Of a stretch of 64,000 bases of DNA, positions 45,721 through 57,217 are shown one piece after another. Below the pieces are notes generated by a model, which was not told where the DNA came from, did not search any database, and worked only from the letters and a program-made list of their open reading frames with translations. Position 1 is the stretch's first letter; every line of letters starts with the position of its first letter. Made by a program: the position numbers and the translations under genes. The stretch is from Diplolepis rosae (taxonomy: Eukaryota > Arthropoda > Insecta > Hymenoptera > Diplolepididae): the NCBI GenBank assembly GCA_030998225.1, contig JAPYXD010000680.1:15314001-15378000 (forward strand), given 5' to 3'.

Positions 45721-46280
45721 CATCTGATTTGAGAGTTATTATGTCAACAGACGACGACGCCAAAAATAGACGAACAGACAGAATTTAAAAAAAAACCTAT
45801 TTACGAATTTAGGACAACATGAAACGTGGACATTAGTTACTCGTAAAAAAATGGTTGCAAAATTTTACACAAATCTAATACCTTTTCATTTGTGATGTTT
45901 TTTAAAATTTTTTCCGAATATGTCTCATTAACGAACTTGTCCTTTCATTATGAACATTTTAACATTTAAAAAAAAAAGATGTCAAATTTTGTACAAATTT
46001 GATACTTTTTCATATGTGATGAGAATGTAAATAGGGAATTATACTCAAAATGCGAGTTAAAACTTATATTTTTAGCCCTTAAACCAAAAAGTTTTCTCTT
46101 TTGTTATTTAATTTTTTTTTCAGGTAAAAATTTATTCCACGAAGAAATTTTTTGACAAGTCATTGATCTGAGATTTTTAATTCCCAAATTTTCTAAGCTG
46201 TTTATTAAATACTGGTAATCATTTACAAATACTTTTATGACAATATACGAGGAACCAAAATGATTCAGGTAGAGCAATAA
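45721..46280. repeat. worn R1 head fragments
   Basis: Two loose head-type hairpin phrases in minus orientation: ATACCTTTTCATTTGTGATG near 45,880 and ATACTTTTTCATATGTGATGAGAATGTAAA near 46,000. The remaining sequence is AT-rich and unassigned. Confidence 0.45.
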
Positions 46281-46295
46281 ACTTTTGCACTTTGT

Positions 46296-46511
46296 CTACA
46301 TAGAGTACGTATCTATACCCGACTCGTTGGTCGTATAAATGATTGTGTTATTTGAATAATGCTTCTGGTCGGTTGAATTGCTGGGGCTACATTGATCCTC
46401 ACGCTTATTGCTCCTGTTCGGCGCAAATGCGGTGCTTATTTTGTTTGCTCCTGCTGCTTCAGTACATGGATCTCCGTTATTTCCACCTATCCGATCATAT
46501 TGTGACCACAT
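46296..46511 (-). CDS. unrecognised 71-codon open frame in GC-richer patch
   Basis: ATG at 46,511 follows an in-frame TGA; stop at 46,296. The product (GGNNGDPCTEAAGANKIST, then NSTDQKHYSNNTIIYTTNE) is polar and Asn/Ser/Thr-rich with no Lys/Phe bias, unlike most frames in this window, and the patch is richer in GC than its flanks. A CAAATTCAG acceptor-like site lies just upstream. No family is recognised. It may be a stray host exon or chance. Confidence 0.2.
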   Translation of the reverse strand: MWSQYDRIGGNNGDPCTEAAGANKISTAFAPNRSNKREDQCSPSNSTDQKHYSNNTIIYTTNESGIDTYSM

Positions 46512-46939
46512 GGATCACATTGAAAACTGAATTTGAAAAAGTTGATTAACAAGGTCGATAATGTTTTTTAAAAGATAAATGTCACAACTTATAATCAGCA
46601 TACACCTATTACATATTCACACAAAATGGAATTTTAAATTTCCTCGAGAGTTACGTATATTTTCCCCATCTAATATTTTTTTTCAAAGCAATTAAAATAA
46701 AGATTAGGTACACTGAAAAAATTAGTTCTCTCAAAATTACCGAATTTATTCCAAAGTTGATAATATGGAAAAAAATCTATAAAAATTACGGACCTACTGG
46801 CTTTGAAATGTTACAGAACTTTTTCGTGGAAAATAAAAAGTAATCCTGCAGTAAATTTTCAGGCGGAAATCCATTAAAGAATTCCGAAATCTTAATCTAT
46901 ATATTTTATTGACCATTTCAGAAAAATTTCAAGAACAAA

Positions 46940-47330
46940 AAAAAATATCTATTCCCCACAGAGTGCGGATTAGAACCCTAGCTTGCCCTTGCCCTAACTC
47001 AAAAGTATGCAAAACCTCGCGTTTTGCGCTCTCGTATTGTTGGACCTCCTTTAAATTGCAATTTCTAGATCTTGTTCGAGTAAACAATAAATTTTTCATC
47101 GTGACATTTTTTTGTATCTCGCATAGTCTGACTGGAACATGGAATTTAATTAATTTTTCAAGTATAATATACTATACAAATATATAAATACCAAAAATAC
47201 TCTAATTTTCGAAATTTATATGGATGTTATCTTTATTTTTTAGTGTGAATTTCATCCAAAACAGGTTCGATTAAGGGGTCTACCCATATTAGACGCTGAA
47301 AAAAGGCTATTTTCATGATTTTCTTTTTGA
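46940..47330 (-). repeat. worn R1 fragment
   Basis: AACCTCGCGTTTTGCGCTCTCG (tail-like) at 47,011 is followed by AGTAAACAATAAATTTTTCA, TTTGTATCTCGCATAGTC and CTGGAACATGGAATTT. These match the minus-oriented R1 body in order. Confidence 0.5.
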
Positions 47331-47869
47331 AAAAGTTACAATACATAAATAAATTTATTTTATTTTATTTACAGACATTTTATAGATGAAAGAGGTATAT
47401 ATGCGCTATAGCTATAGTTGTAAAGAATATATAGTAAAAATTTCATAAGGATCGGTTCATTAGTTTCGGAGATTTTATCAACAAGGCGTCGAAAAACGTT
47501 GTTTTGAAAAATATCCGTATAAACGTTTTTTAAATGAAAAATCGTCAAAAAAACTCACTTGCGCTTAAACAGTGATGCATGCACTATACAGTGCCTTCTG
47601 TTGCATAACGTTTTTACATTCTCACTACATAAGAGAAGGTATTAGATTTGTGTAAAATTTGTCATCTACTTTTTTCAAAGAATGACCACATTTCATGATG
47701 AAGAGCTGACACATTTCATTTGCGGGGTATTGTCAATATTTTTAATATTTATCGAATGACAATTTTCACTTTGTATCATAAAGAGATTATGCGAATGACA
47801 TGCATGACGTATTTCGCTGCTGAGTTGCCGGTACGATGCGACTTACGACTTAGTCGTTACTTATTATTC

Positions 47870-48115
47870 GAAATTAATTTTCTTGGTTGTGCAGCGACGA
47901 CGCCGACGACAGGCTAAATGCACAAAGTTTCTCGCAAGCCACAATCACAAGCGGAAACAATGTTCCTCTTTGGCTTCAACTTCCTTACGAAGGCACCCAG
48001 GCGAGCCGAGATCTACACAACTGGGGCGACCGAAACAAAAAACCAGAAACTACCTAATGGAAATAGTTTCCAACAACTTGCATCGAAATTAGGCAAGTAC
48101 TGGATTTGTTAGAAG
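47870..48115 (+). other. GC-richer patch with overlapping short frames
   Basis: GCAGCGACGACGCCGACGACAGG is followed by two overlapping open frames of about 65 codons (one rich in Arg: VVQRRRRRQAKCTKFLAS). No known protein was recognised. It is possibly inserted host sequence within or beside the R1 copy. Confidence 0.25.
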
Positions 48116-48372
48116 CAATTGCATCTCGATCCAGAAAGGCGTTCACAATTTTCAACTTTTCTTCGTTTCTACTCAAACCCCTATATTATAAAACATTTTT
48201 GCATATTTTTATATTTGATACAATAACAACAAAACCTAATATATATGTTTGTCTGCAGTAGTACACTGAGAAAAAAATTCTATTGAATCAAAAGCATTTC
48301 TTTCCAAAAGCATGTATATCATGGATTCAAATCAATATGCTATAGAATTAGTAACATATTTATTGGTTCTTG

Positions 48373-50497
48373 CACGGAACAAAATAATTAGCTGCATTAG
48401 CTAAATATTCGCTACCACAGCTAAGAAAGTTACTTGATATACGGACAGCGAATGTATTAGCTGCTAATACTAAGGTAAAAGCACCAAAAGCCGGACGTCT
48501 AAGGAAATGTCATTCAATTTTTTGTATTAATCGTTCTAAATGTGATGCGGAATCAAGAATTGCCGCGATTATTTTGATGTATGTGTTCTCCCTACTATAA
48601 CAAAAAGTCCAGAGTTGTGTTAAATCTGAATAATCCATTTTAATAATTCTTTTTATTAAATAATGCTCTGGAGCCAATTGCCGGACGGGTAAAGTGAATT
48701 GATCCAATAGCCGGACAGCGCTGCACCAATACTCGGACAAGAGAATATTATAATTTTATTGATATGGATTTGATATTTTTTAAGCATAATAAACACTGGG
48801 AAATATTTACGGAAACATTTTTTAGGTCTGCGCTTATAAAAAAAAAGTATTGAAAAGATTTTACAAATAGAATATATTATATTTAGAGCTCGCAGCACTA
48901 ATTGTCAATCGTTTTTGCCTTATATCCTCAATCGTATTAATAATATCCGCTTTGGTATAAAGCTTTTTAATCTTTTTTTCTGATACTTTTTACATGATCT
49001 ATAATAAAGACACCAAATACATAAAACCCAGAAAATACATATGTTAAAATGAAAATACTTTCTCAAAATATCAGATTTTCAGCAAATCCATAATTCAAAC
49101 ATTATTTCTTTAAAAAATTATTCATTATCAATCATACTTTATCATTATTATTGAAAATTATCATTCAAAAAGATCAAAAAGTGGGGAAATTTCACTCTGA
49201 AATCCATATTTTCATTGTTCTTAATGTAAAATCAACAAGAAAATAAACGTCAATTGTCAATTGAGGTTGGATTTCATATTTGACTAATTAAAATATGTTT
49301 AAAGTAATTTAACTAATATTTTATCAGATAGATATCTTCTATGAATTGAAAACAATCAAATACTTACCACATTTCTCGAAAATATCAACAGCACTTTTTA
49401 AAATTCGCATTCGATTTTTTAATAACCTTTTCGTCCGGTGACTAGAGCGAAAACAAAATAAGTGCAATGTAACTCCGGACACGCGTTCGGTTATTAGGCA
49501 AAACGAATATTCATTGACCTAATAACCGGATTTAGAATATTTAATTAAAGTAAAATTTTTTTTAATTTTGAAAAATATTATGATATAGATAAAGCATTTG
49601 ACTTCAGTGTAACACGTATTAAAATGAAAAATGAGGGTAAATGTAAATGTTATTTGCTTAACAAAGACAACGTGTCAGTTAGTTTATAGAACAGATTTCG
49701 CTACATTTCGATCAGCCTTGTGCTTCAGTAGAGAAATTTTTTTTTCTTGGCGAAGTTTTAATTTCTAATTCAACAAATTTTTCACTTTTTTAAAGTGTAC
49801 GTTTCGAGGTTTGTATACGGTACACCAAAATAGCGATAAGTGATTCGTAAATTTCTAATTTTGAGAAAAATGCATGGCTCTGTCCGGCTATTGGGTACCG
49901 TCCGGCTATTGGTGCTTTTACCTTAACGTCTATTCGCTACAGTACTTTAGCGATGCCAGCTAATTTACGTTAGCACTGGTAACAACGATTGTGAGCAGTA
50001 GCCTATCGGTCTTGTTATCTTCCTGTTCTAACAGCATTTGAAGTACTAGTTAATTTTATTAGCAATTGCTGCAAATAGAGGTTATAAATTAAATTTAAAA
50101 CAACGCGACAGGTGTACAACTTACCATTTACAGCACAATATCTGACTAGTCGCGCTTTGTGCGCATGAGCAGCACAGAAAACGCGGGATGTCTAAGCAGC
50201 CGATAGCAAACGCTGCTAACTTCTTACATATCAGCGCAAAATTTTAAAAGCTACGAGTACGAATTTTGAGATTTTCTAGGAGAGTAAACTGTTTTAGCAG
50301 CAACAACCAAATTATTAGCTACAACTGTTAATACGCTAAGGAGTCCAATGCAAATTTTCAACTTCGATTGCAGCTAACATTTTTTAACTGTCCCAGCAAA
50401 CTGTTAACTCTCTCAGCAAACTTTTTATCAATCACAATTAACTAGTCGACAGCTAACTGCAGTTAGCAGTAGCAGACATTTCATTTTTTTCCGCGTG
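48373..50497. mobile_element. element I with CACGGAA ends, nested in MITE G
   Basis: Left end CACGGAACAAAATAATTAGC, right end ATTTTTTTCCGCGTG, inverted over the first bases (CACGGAA / CGCGGAA). It is rich in AGCTAA and TTAGCTGC phrases. Its own sequence (about 0.67 kb) is split by element H1. A TG duplication at the borders is possible. No coding region. Confidence 0.75.
48474..49922. mobile_element. TTAA element H, long copy (H1), nested in element I
   Basis: The left end GGTAAAAGCACCAAAAGCCG follows CTAA; the right end (inverted GGTAAAAGCACCAATAGCCG) is followed by TTAA (49,923-49,926). CCAATAGCCGGAC-type boxes recur near both ends (48,676, 48,703, 48,731, 49,887, 49,904), a layout expected of transposase sites. 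The minus-strand frame at 48,510-48,740 matches that of H2. The 49,000-49,700 core has no recognisable gene. TTAA suggests mobilisation by a piggyBac-type enzyme. Confidence 0.85.
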
Positions 50498-52099
50498 TAG
50501 TATATTTTTATGAATTAATAGTATCCATACATGCTTTTGGAATGAAATGCTTTTGATTCAATAGCATTTTTTTCTCAGTGTAGTAGGTCGTATCCTCCAT
50601 AACTCTCGATAGAATTATCGGATTGAATTGAGCTTTTTGGCATACATTATCGGGACCGAAAAAGTAAGGACAAGTTGGTAACCAGTCACATCCGACCAAA
50701 ATTTTTAAAATCAAAACATTTTTTGTGTTTTTAAAAAAATTGAAAATTGCAATATTGGTTTCTCTTAATGCTCATAAATTTCTACTAATTATCCTAATAA
50801 CATTTTTCGATTGAACTGAAATTAGAAAAGTTACAGTATGTTGGAACTTGAAAAAAGTCAATACCTAAATTGTATTTTCCATTAGTTAAATTATACAAAA
50901 TACGAAAAATAATTTATGATAAAAATTTGTTTGCTACAAAAAGATCTACAAGTTTGAATCGCAAAATTTTTTCATAAGATTTATATTTTTCTTTTTAATT
51001 TTAAAAAATACTATTGAAAATCCCGAATTCAATTTTTTAACAATAATATGTGAAATTCCTAAATAACGCAAATCTGAAAAATTGATCGTTTCAATAAGAT
51101 CCACAAATTTTTTCCAATATATTTTCTTATAAAATATATATTTTCCATTTTAATTTCAGAAAATACGATTAAAATTTGAAAAATCCCATTATTTAAACAA
51201 AATATTTGACATACGAAAAAAACGTTGAGATGCAAAATTATTTGCTATATATTTACTTTTCTTTGGACTTCTTCTTCTTCAAAGGAGCAACTTTTAATAT
51301 TTTCTGTAGGAAAATTAATAAGTAGGATAAATCAGTAGAGAAATTATTTAATTATACAAAAATAATAGAGGTAATAAGTATTTAAAGCACTAAAAATGAC
51401 TAAATCCCACCCGACTTAGTAAGTAGCTGCGATGAACCACTTGTTGAATTTTGCATATATTTAAAACCTTTTTGAAATTAATGCAATGTTTTTATATTTT
51501 ATTGTTATCAATTTAGTAATTCTAGAAATTACTACTCAAAGTAGTAATCATTACAAAAGTTCCCTATTTTCCCTGCTTTGCTACGTCAAAATAATAAAAT
51601 GTACTTGATTTTTTACACAAATTACTACCAAAAGTCTCTCCGTGTAATAAAAATCAAAAATTCCATTTGTTAACCAAAATATGTCAGATACAAAATAAGC
51701 GTTTAAATAAAAAATCGTTCGCTTGAAAACAGTCTACGAATTTTCTTCCTTTCTGAGATATTTGGAAGAAGATAAATTTTTTTAAATCATGTAAATTATG
51801 AGAAAGTAACAGAAATATATACAGAAAATCGATCACGAAGCGCGAGTATCTTGATGAGAATGTATTCCTTAAGGGTAATAGCGCCTTAAGTAAATTTAAT
51901 TTCCTTTCTCCTTTGAAATCAAAAACAAATTTAGTAACTTTGAGAAAATGTAATTTACATCTACAATATTATAAAATTGACTTGAGCTTCAGTATCAAAT
52001 TAGAAGAAAGAAACTTATATGCATGCGAAGAATATAAGAATAAGCGCGAAGCGCGACGATCGAATCGCGCGCCCCAGGCGCGCTCAAACTTTCAATTAT

Positions 52100-52755
52100 T
52101 ATTTAATGCAGAATCTCAAGAGATATATTATTATAGCTGAAATCCAATTCAGAATTCAATTGAAACTCCAAGGAATGTTTCGTACCCAATAGTTATTACT
52201 GATTAGACCTACAACTGTACCTGAATGTTGAGAGCCGTCGTCCATTAATAACTCTTAGAGAACAGATTATCCAGTATTTCCAACATAGGCAATCTATTTC
52301 CTGCATTCCCAAAATATCGTAGCTATTCAACGATATTTGCTCCTGGAAACAGTTGTTCAAATACCAGTGCCACTGGATAACAGAATAGGGAGGAACTGTA
52401 CGATTCCAGCAGAATCAAATAGAAGACGGATTCCTGCGGAATAGCATCAGTGTATGTTAAGCATTCTTGACCAAGTTTGTTCCGGAGTCCCTGTTACTTG
52501 AGCTGGGTAGTTTACAAATAGAAGGTTATAGACAATGAACAGTTTCAAAAAGATTTAAGACACTCAATGTCATGTACACTGAAAAGAATAGTGAGATTAA
52601 CTAGTTAGTTCACTGGTTAGCAGGATAACTAGTTTTGTTGTTGTTGAATTAACCGAAGGTCTAGTTTTTTTTATTACTTTATTAGGAGTGATAAATAAGA
52701 AATATAATAGAATAAGACATTTTAATGCCTTTAAAGCCATGGATCAAAGTCCTTA
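52100..52755. other. unassigned sequence
   Basis: Less AT-rich than average but without long frames. A single MITE-type end (GTACACTGAAAAGAATAG) is at 52,575 with no partner found. Confidence 0.4.
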
Positions 52756-52759
52756 AAGC

Positions 52760-52885
52760 TACACTGAGAAAAAAATACTATTGAATCAAAAGCATGTATA
52801 CTATTAATTCATAAAAATATACTACAAGAACCAATAAATATGTTAATAATGTAATGTCAATTCAATAGCATTTTTTCTCAGTGTA
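52760..52885. mobile_element. MITE G, deleted copy (126 bp)
   Basis: TACACTGAGAAAAAAATACT to GCATTTTTTCTCAGTGTA. The middle matches the reverse complement of the intact copy (CATAAAAATATACTACAAGA) with about 65 bp missing. Confidence 0.9.
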
Positions 52886-53134
52886 GCACCTCCATAATCG
52901 ACATTGCCCAATTTTTTTATATTGGTATTTTTTTTGGGCTGTATTGTCGATTTTTGGACTCTAATACTTTTTACAAAAAATCAAATTTTGGAATGGATGC
53001 ATGGAGATTGGTCTCCTTATATCTATTTTCCATGTAAATAATGTGATAATTCCGAGATTTTTTCTGCGATTATTTTTATGGTCTTGCGAAATAGTATATT
53101 GTGCAACTAGGGAAAAAAATTTATTCTGCAAGTA

Positions 53135-53325
53135 TACACTGAGAAAAAAATGCTATTGAATCAATAGCATTTCTTTCCAAAAGCATGTATATCACAGATT
53201 CAAATCAATATGCTATAGAATTAGTAACATATTTATTGGTTCTTGTAGTATATTTTTATGAATTCATAGTATACATGCTTTTGGAAAGAAATACTTTCGA
53301 TTCAATAGCATTTTTTTTCAGTGTA
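53135..53325. mobile_element. MITE G, intact copy (191 bp)
   Basis: TACACTGAGAAAAAAATGCT and AGCATTTTTTTTCAGTGTA are inverted. Similarity of the two halves continues inward through ATTGAATCAATAGCATTTC and CCAAAAGCATGTATA, so the element is nearly one long palindrome. It gives the empty site for element I. No coding capacity. Confidence 0.92.
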
Positions 53326-53329
53326 GAGT

Positions 53330-54648
53330 TTGATGCACGAGCAAAACGTGGAAAACAATCAGACGAGTAAAATAAATGTTTTTGTCGTGTCGCACACGAT
53401 CTTTTTTCTAGTAGGAGGTCAAAAAATTGATTTTGCAACTAGCGGGTCATAAAGTGCATTTTTGGACCCCTGTGGGGTAAGCAAATACATTTCGGTAAAA
53501 TTTTCAAATATCTTTGGTGGATTTATATATATTCAAAGTTATTAGGCATATTTTCCATATGCTATGAAATATTCCCTTTGAAAATGATTATTTTTTCGAA
53601 ATAAAGGAAACATTTCTAGTTTGATTCGTATTGAGTATTTTATCAAGACGCTTTCTGATGTATTTCGCTTCAAATTTTAACAAATGAACAATATCTAAAA
53701 TTATGTACCTTATAGACCTTTTTCCCATTTATTGTCTTTTGTGAACTTATGTTATTTGATTATCTGTTAAGTGATTTAAAAATAACATGATATCAAAAAA
53801 TATGATTAGTTTTTCAAAGACTGCACTGTAAAAATTTTTGGGCAACTTTCTCAAAATTTTCAAGCTGCAATGAACACCTCATTTTGAATCATTTTTGGGA
53901 AATAAACTTGCGTAAATTTTTTTAATGCCTTCGTAAACTTCTAATATATTGTCTAACTTATCGGGAAATTTTTTAATAAGCTACAGGAATATTCCTTTCA
54001 GAATGTATAATTTTTCCTGAATAATGTAAAAATTTCCAGTTATATCGTAAAACTAATTTTCTCACACAAAATATGAAAGTTTTTCTACAATATTTTTCTA
54101 AGTATTTCGAATATTTTTATACTGTGTCTGTTTTGACTGAATGCTGGGTTTTCTGAGCCTAAAATTTCTTCTAACTACTCCGAAAAATCTTCGAATCTTT
54201 TCAAGTAGTTATACAACATTTTGGTCAGACATTTTGAGCTCACGATAAAGTAGAAAGATTTTAAAGTTAATATGGAATTATCATCACGTTGCTTGTTTAT
54301 GCTGCATAAGAACTCACAGAACAGGAACAAATATTTGCATAGATTACACAATTACGGATGTAAGCTCTCGGAGAAAATTTCCAGCCGACTTACAAATGAA
54401 CATCGTTCTCATTGTGGGAAGTCTCAACATATGCTGCATTTAAGTTATACTTGCAGAAAGTACAACTGCGATATAATGGATACAACTATGTAGATCGAGT
54501 TAGCCCAACTATCATAGAATACGTAATAAACTAACTTGTATGTATTATAGAACATTGTACAATTTCTAACAGAGCATAGATAATTGCTTCCATAAAATAT
54601 GTTCTATTTATATCCGGTCAAATCAAAATTTATTCTTGCGATTTTATA
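53330..54648. other. unassigned sequence
   Basis: A GGACCCCTGTGGGGTAAGC phrase at about 53,465 faintly recalls the end of element J. A 73-codon frame at 54,272-54,493 (for example HNYGCKLSEKISSRLTNEHR) has Cys/His-containing sequence but no recognised fold. Nothing else stands out. Confidence 0.4.
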
Positions 54649-54754
54649 TTAACCCTCTCACCGTACACTTCATTCCAGCATCCATAAACCGTACACAGGT
54701 GCGAATTGGGATTTCACGATTTCAGTAGCTGATTTATAGATGAAAATAGTATTA

Positions 54755-56036
54755 TTGGATCTATAACTTAATTCGTGCGGTTTTTTTTCAAAATTGGAAC
54801 GTTTATTTAAGAAAAACATGTACAATCATATTATTCAAAGTATCGCCCATCTGAAGCTATGACTTTTTCCCATCTGGCAATTTGTGGATTCCATCCCAAA
54901 AGAACTGCGCCGGCTTGGCGGCCAAAAATGAATCAAGCCAATTTTTGATACCCTGTTCTGATGTGAACCGTATTCCAGTGAGGGCGTTCTGCATTGACCG
55001 GAACAAATGGTAGTCAGAAGGGGCAAGGTCTGGGCTATAAGGCGGGTGGGGTAAAACTTCCCATCCACTGTTTTCCAAATAGTTCTTAACCGGAATAGCA
55101 ATATGGGGCCGAGCGTTGTCATGATGGAAAATTATTGCCTCGTGTCTGGTCGCATATTACGGGCGTTTTTCGGCTATTGCTCTCTTCAAACGGATTAATT
55201 GTGTTCGGTAGCGTTCTCCATTGATGGTTTCACCTGGTTTTAGCAGCTCATAATACAGCACACCCTTCTGATCCCACCAAATACAGAGCATTACCTTCGC
55301 GCCATGGATATTCGGCTTTGCCGTTAATTTGGCTGGTTGGACGGGTTTCACATATGATTTTTTGCACTTGGGGTTGTCGTAATGGATCCATTTTTCATCA
55401 CCAGTTACAATCTAATGCAAAAATGACTTCTTTTTGTGGCGTTCCAGCAGCATTTCAGACATGCAAAACCACCTTTCAACGTCTCTCGGCTTGAGTTCAT
55501 GTGGAACCCAATTACCTTGCTTTCGAAGGTATCCGGCAAGGTTTTAAACTTTTGAAATGGCTGCTTGAGTGACTCCCAGAGATTCTGCGAGCTCTTCTTG
55601 TGTTTGACAACAATCTTCATCAAGTAATGCTTCCAGTTCTTCATCTTCAAACTTTTTTGGCTGCCCAGGACGTTCTTCGTCTTCCAAGCCAAAATCACCA
55701 CTTTTAAATCGTGCAAACCACTTTTGGCACGTTTGCTCAGCTAGAGCATGTTCACCATAAACTTCCACCAAAATACGATGACTTTCGGCAGTAGTTTTCT
55801 TCATATTAAAGTAATGAAGAAGAACTCCCCGCAAAAACACTTTTTCAGGCACAAAGTTCGACATATTTGAGTGAAAAAAAATTATTGTTGTTTACGCTTC
55901 AAATGTATGAAATATACTGAAAAAGACGCACAATGACAGTAGCTTGCCAACGCATGTTCGGAATATTGGAACGATGGAATAATAATCAAGTTACGCCATC
56001 TCTTAGCAAACCGCACGAATTAAGTTATAGATCCAA
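54755..56036 (-). mobile_element. mariner element MLE3 (DD34D), uninterrupted
   Basis: Perfect inverted ends TTGGATCTATAACTTAATTC, flanked by TA (54,753-54,754 and 56,037-56,038), 1,282 bp. It provides the uninterrupted reference for MLE1 and MLE2. The gene is on the minus strand and is damaged. It sits inside MITE K. Confidence 0.95.
54831..55864 (-). pseudogene. mariner transposase of MLE3
   Basis: From MSNFVPEKVFLRGVLLHYF to GQYFE. Stops interrupt it after AAISKV (55,544, shared with MLE2), after KSFLH just before IVTGDEKW (Arg to TAG), and after AEKRP (Glu to TAA). A 4-bp deletion near 54,873 shifts the frame after HKLPD. The span is therefore 1,034 instead of 1,038 bp. The three catalytic aspartates are all still encoded ([21 protein letters not shown]). 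Confidence 0.92.
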
Positions 56037-56199
56037 TAAAAACATGGATAAATATATAACGTTAGGGCAACATATTCCGTAGAATACACTGCTGCAATTT
56101 AAATTGCCGAAAAATACATTGTGTTATAAAAAAATTGTTATGAGCAACTTGAAAATTTTGCGGGTGCGAATTCGCACTAGTGTACGGTTAGAGGGTTAA

Positions 56200-56495
56200 G
56201 GATGTAGGCTCGTGTTCAGGCCCGTTTCAAAAGCATATTTCAAGATTTTTTTTTTCATAAAAAAATAAAATATAATCATTTCAATTTTGAGAAAGATATA
56301 AATATATAAAATAATCATTTCAAGATTTTACATGTTTTTATTGACATCGTAAACTATGAAAAACAATTTTTTTACTCAACTTTACGGAATGTTATAATTG
56401 TTTTTTCAAGCTAAAGTAGACACCTTTAAAAGGAGGTTGTTTGACAGAATTGATTTGAATAACATGCAAAAAATGAGTACATACAAAGTAAGAAA
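56200..56495. other. AT-rich sequence, no feature recognised
   Basis: Nothing beyond poly-A/T runs. Confidence 0.5.
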
Positions 56496-56582
56496 AAAAA
56501 ACTTCCGGATGCAAGAATTGAACCCAGAACCTCGAGAGTTCCAGGTGGGCCGCTTAATCCGCTTGACCATCGGGCCATTGTA
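56496..56582 (-). ncRNA. tRNA-like RNA polymerase III unit (pseudo-tRNA or SINE head)
   Basis: On the minus strand GGCCCGATGGTCAAGCGGAT TAAG resembles an A box (TGGTCAAGCGG) and GGTTCTGGGTTCAATTCT resembles a B box (GGTTCRANTC), spaced as in a class with a long variable arm. A T9 run directly follows CCGGAAG, a good polymerase III terminator. The acceptor stem does not pair and the T stem is weak, so it is not a working tRNA. A tRNA-derived SINE or a decayed tRNA-Leu/Ser-like gene is likely. Confidence 0.5.
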
Positions 56583-56599
56583 ATTACAACGCAAAACTG

Positions 56600-57215
56600 T
56601 AAAGTCTGACTGTAGTAGCGCGCGTTACCCAATTTTCGAAAATCAATCGACCGAAAACAAAGGCCCACTCGAGAAAAAGCCGAGACACGTGTCAAATATT
56701 TTTTGCATATCCATCTCAGAAAAATTTCCGAGCCCAAGGTCGAGGTAACACTTGCCGCGGTCCCCTTGTAAGTTAATTGTATCCCTCATCGGCACAACAC
56801 GAATACATGTCTTTTTAAATACGAAAAAACTATATTTTTTGTCGTACTGAAAACAAAAGGAACACGTAAGAAATATCAAAAAATGTTCTAGAATAATTTA
56901 CAAAGCCTTTCCAAAACTGTTCCAAATGCAACTCAGCTTTTTAAAGGAAAATTCGTAGTGACAAGAGTGCATTTGCAAATATAGTTTGCAGCGAAAGGAG
57001 AGAAAAAATTTTGTTACTGCGTCACTTGGATTAATTTTTCACCAACGTATTTTTTCGGCTATTTAACAAAATAATAGGTCATTTTTGTTTGGTAATATTT
57101 TATTGTGATGAGATCGCAAATTTTTAGATATTTTTATTCTAGAGTAATTACCCTCAATTTCTTCTTAATTTCTACAATTGCATATATAATCTTTCTTACG
57201 GCAGATATATTGTTT
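56600..57215. other. unassigned sequence
   Basis: 56,630-56,800 is somewhat richer in GC, with a short minus-strand frame lacking recognised motifs. No element ends found. Confidence 0.4.
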
Positions 57216-57217
57216 TG

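Larger units (their letters stand above)
48262..50582. mobile_element. MITE G, first copy, split by element I
   Basis: Left TACACTGAGAAAAAAATTCT and right TTTTTTTCTCAGTGTA are inverted. The left 111 bp and right 85 bp match the intact copy at 53,135-53,325 (CCAAAAGCATGTATATCA, TTTATTGGTTCTTG | TAGTATATTTTTATG). The break falls exactly between TTCTTG and TAGTAT, where element I is inserted. Confidence 0.9.
47600..52095 (+). repeat. R1 dispersed repeat, copy j, host of the nested insertion
   Basis: A head hairpin ACATTCTCACTACATAAGAG lies at 47,616. R1 continues up to GTTTGTCTGCAGTAG (48,261), is broken by MITE G with its contents, and resumes at 50,583 with GTAGGTCGTATCCTCCATAA CTCTCGATAG, the block that follows the (TCTG)n stretch in the best copy. 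The body runs to 51,240, then 51,650-51,830. The tail is at 51,825-52,090 (CGATCACGAAGCGCGAGTAT; CGCGCGCCCCAGGCGCGCTC). The stretch 47,700-48,200 is not R1-like. 51,250-51,650 looks like a further insertion with only one clear end (CTCTCCGTGTA). Confidence 0.7.
54653..56195. mobile_element. TTAA MITE K, split by mariner MLE3
   Basis: Ends CCCTCTCACCGTACAC and (inverted) CCCTCTAACCGTACAC, flanked by TTAA at 54,649-54,652 and 56,196-56,199, as expected of piggyBac. GGTGCGAATTGGGATTTC (left) and the inverted GTGCGAATTCGCACCCGC (right) lie just inside. Without MLE3 it is about 260 bp. Non-coding. Confidence 0.88.

Noticed and set aside
54272..54493. Cys/His-containing frame as a zinc finger
   Set aside because: Spacing of Cys and His does not match a C2H2, BED or THAP pattern.
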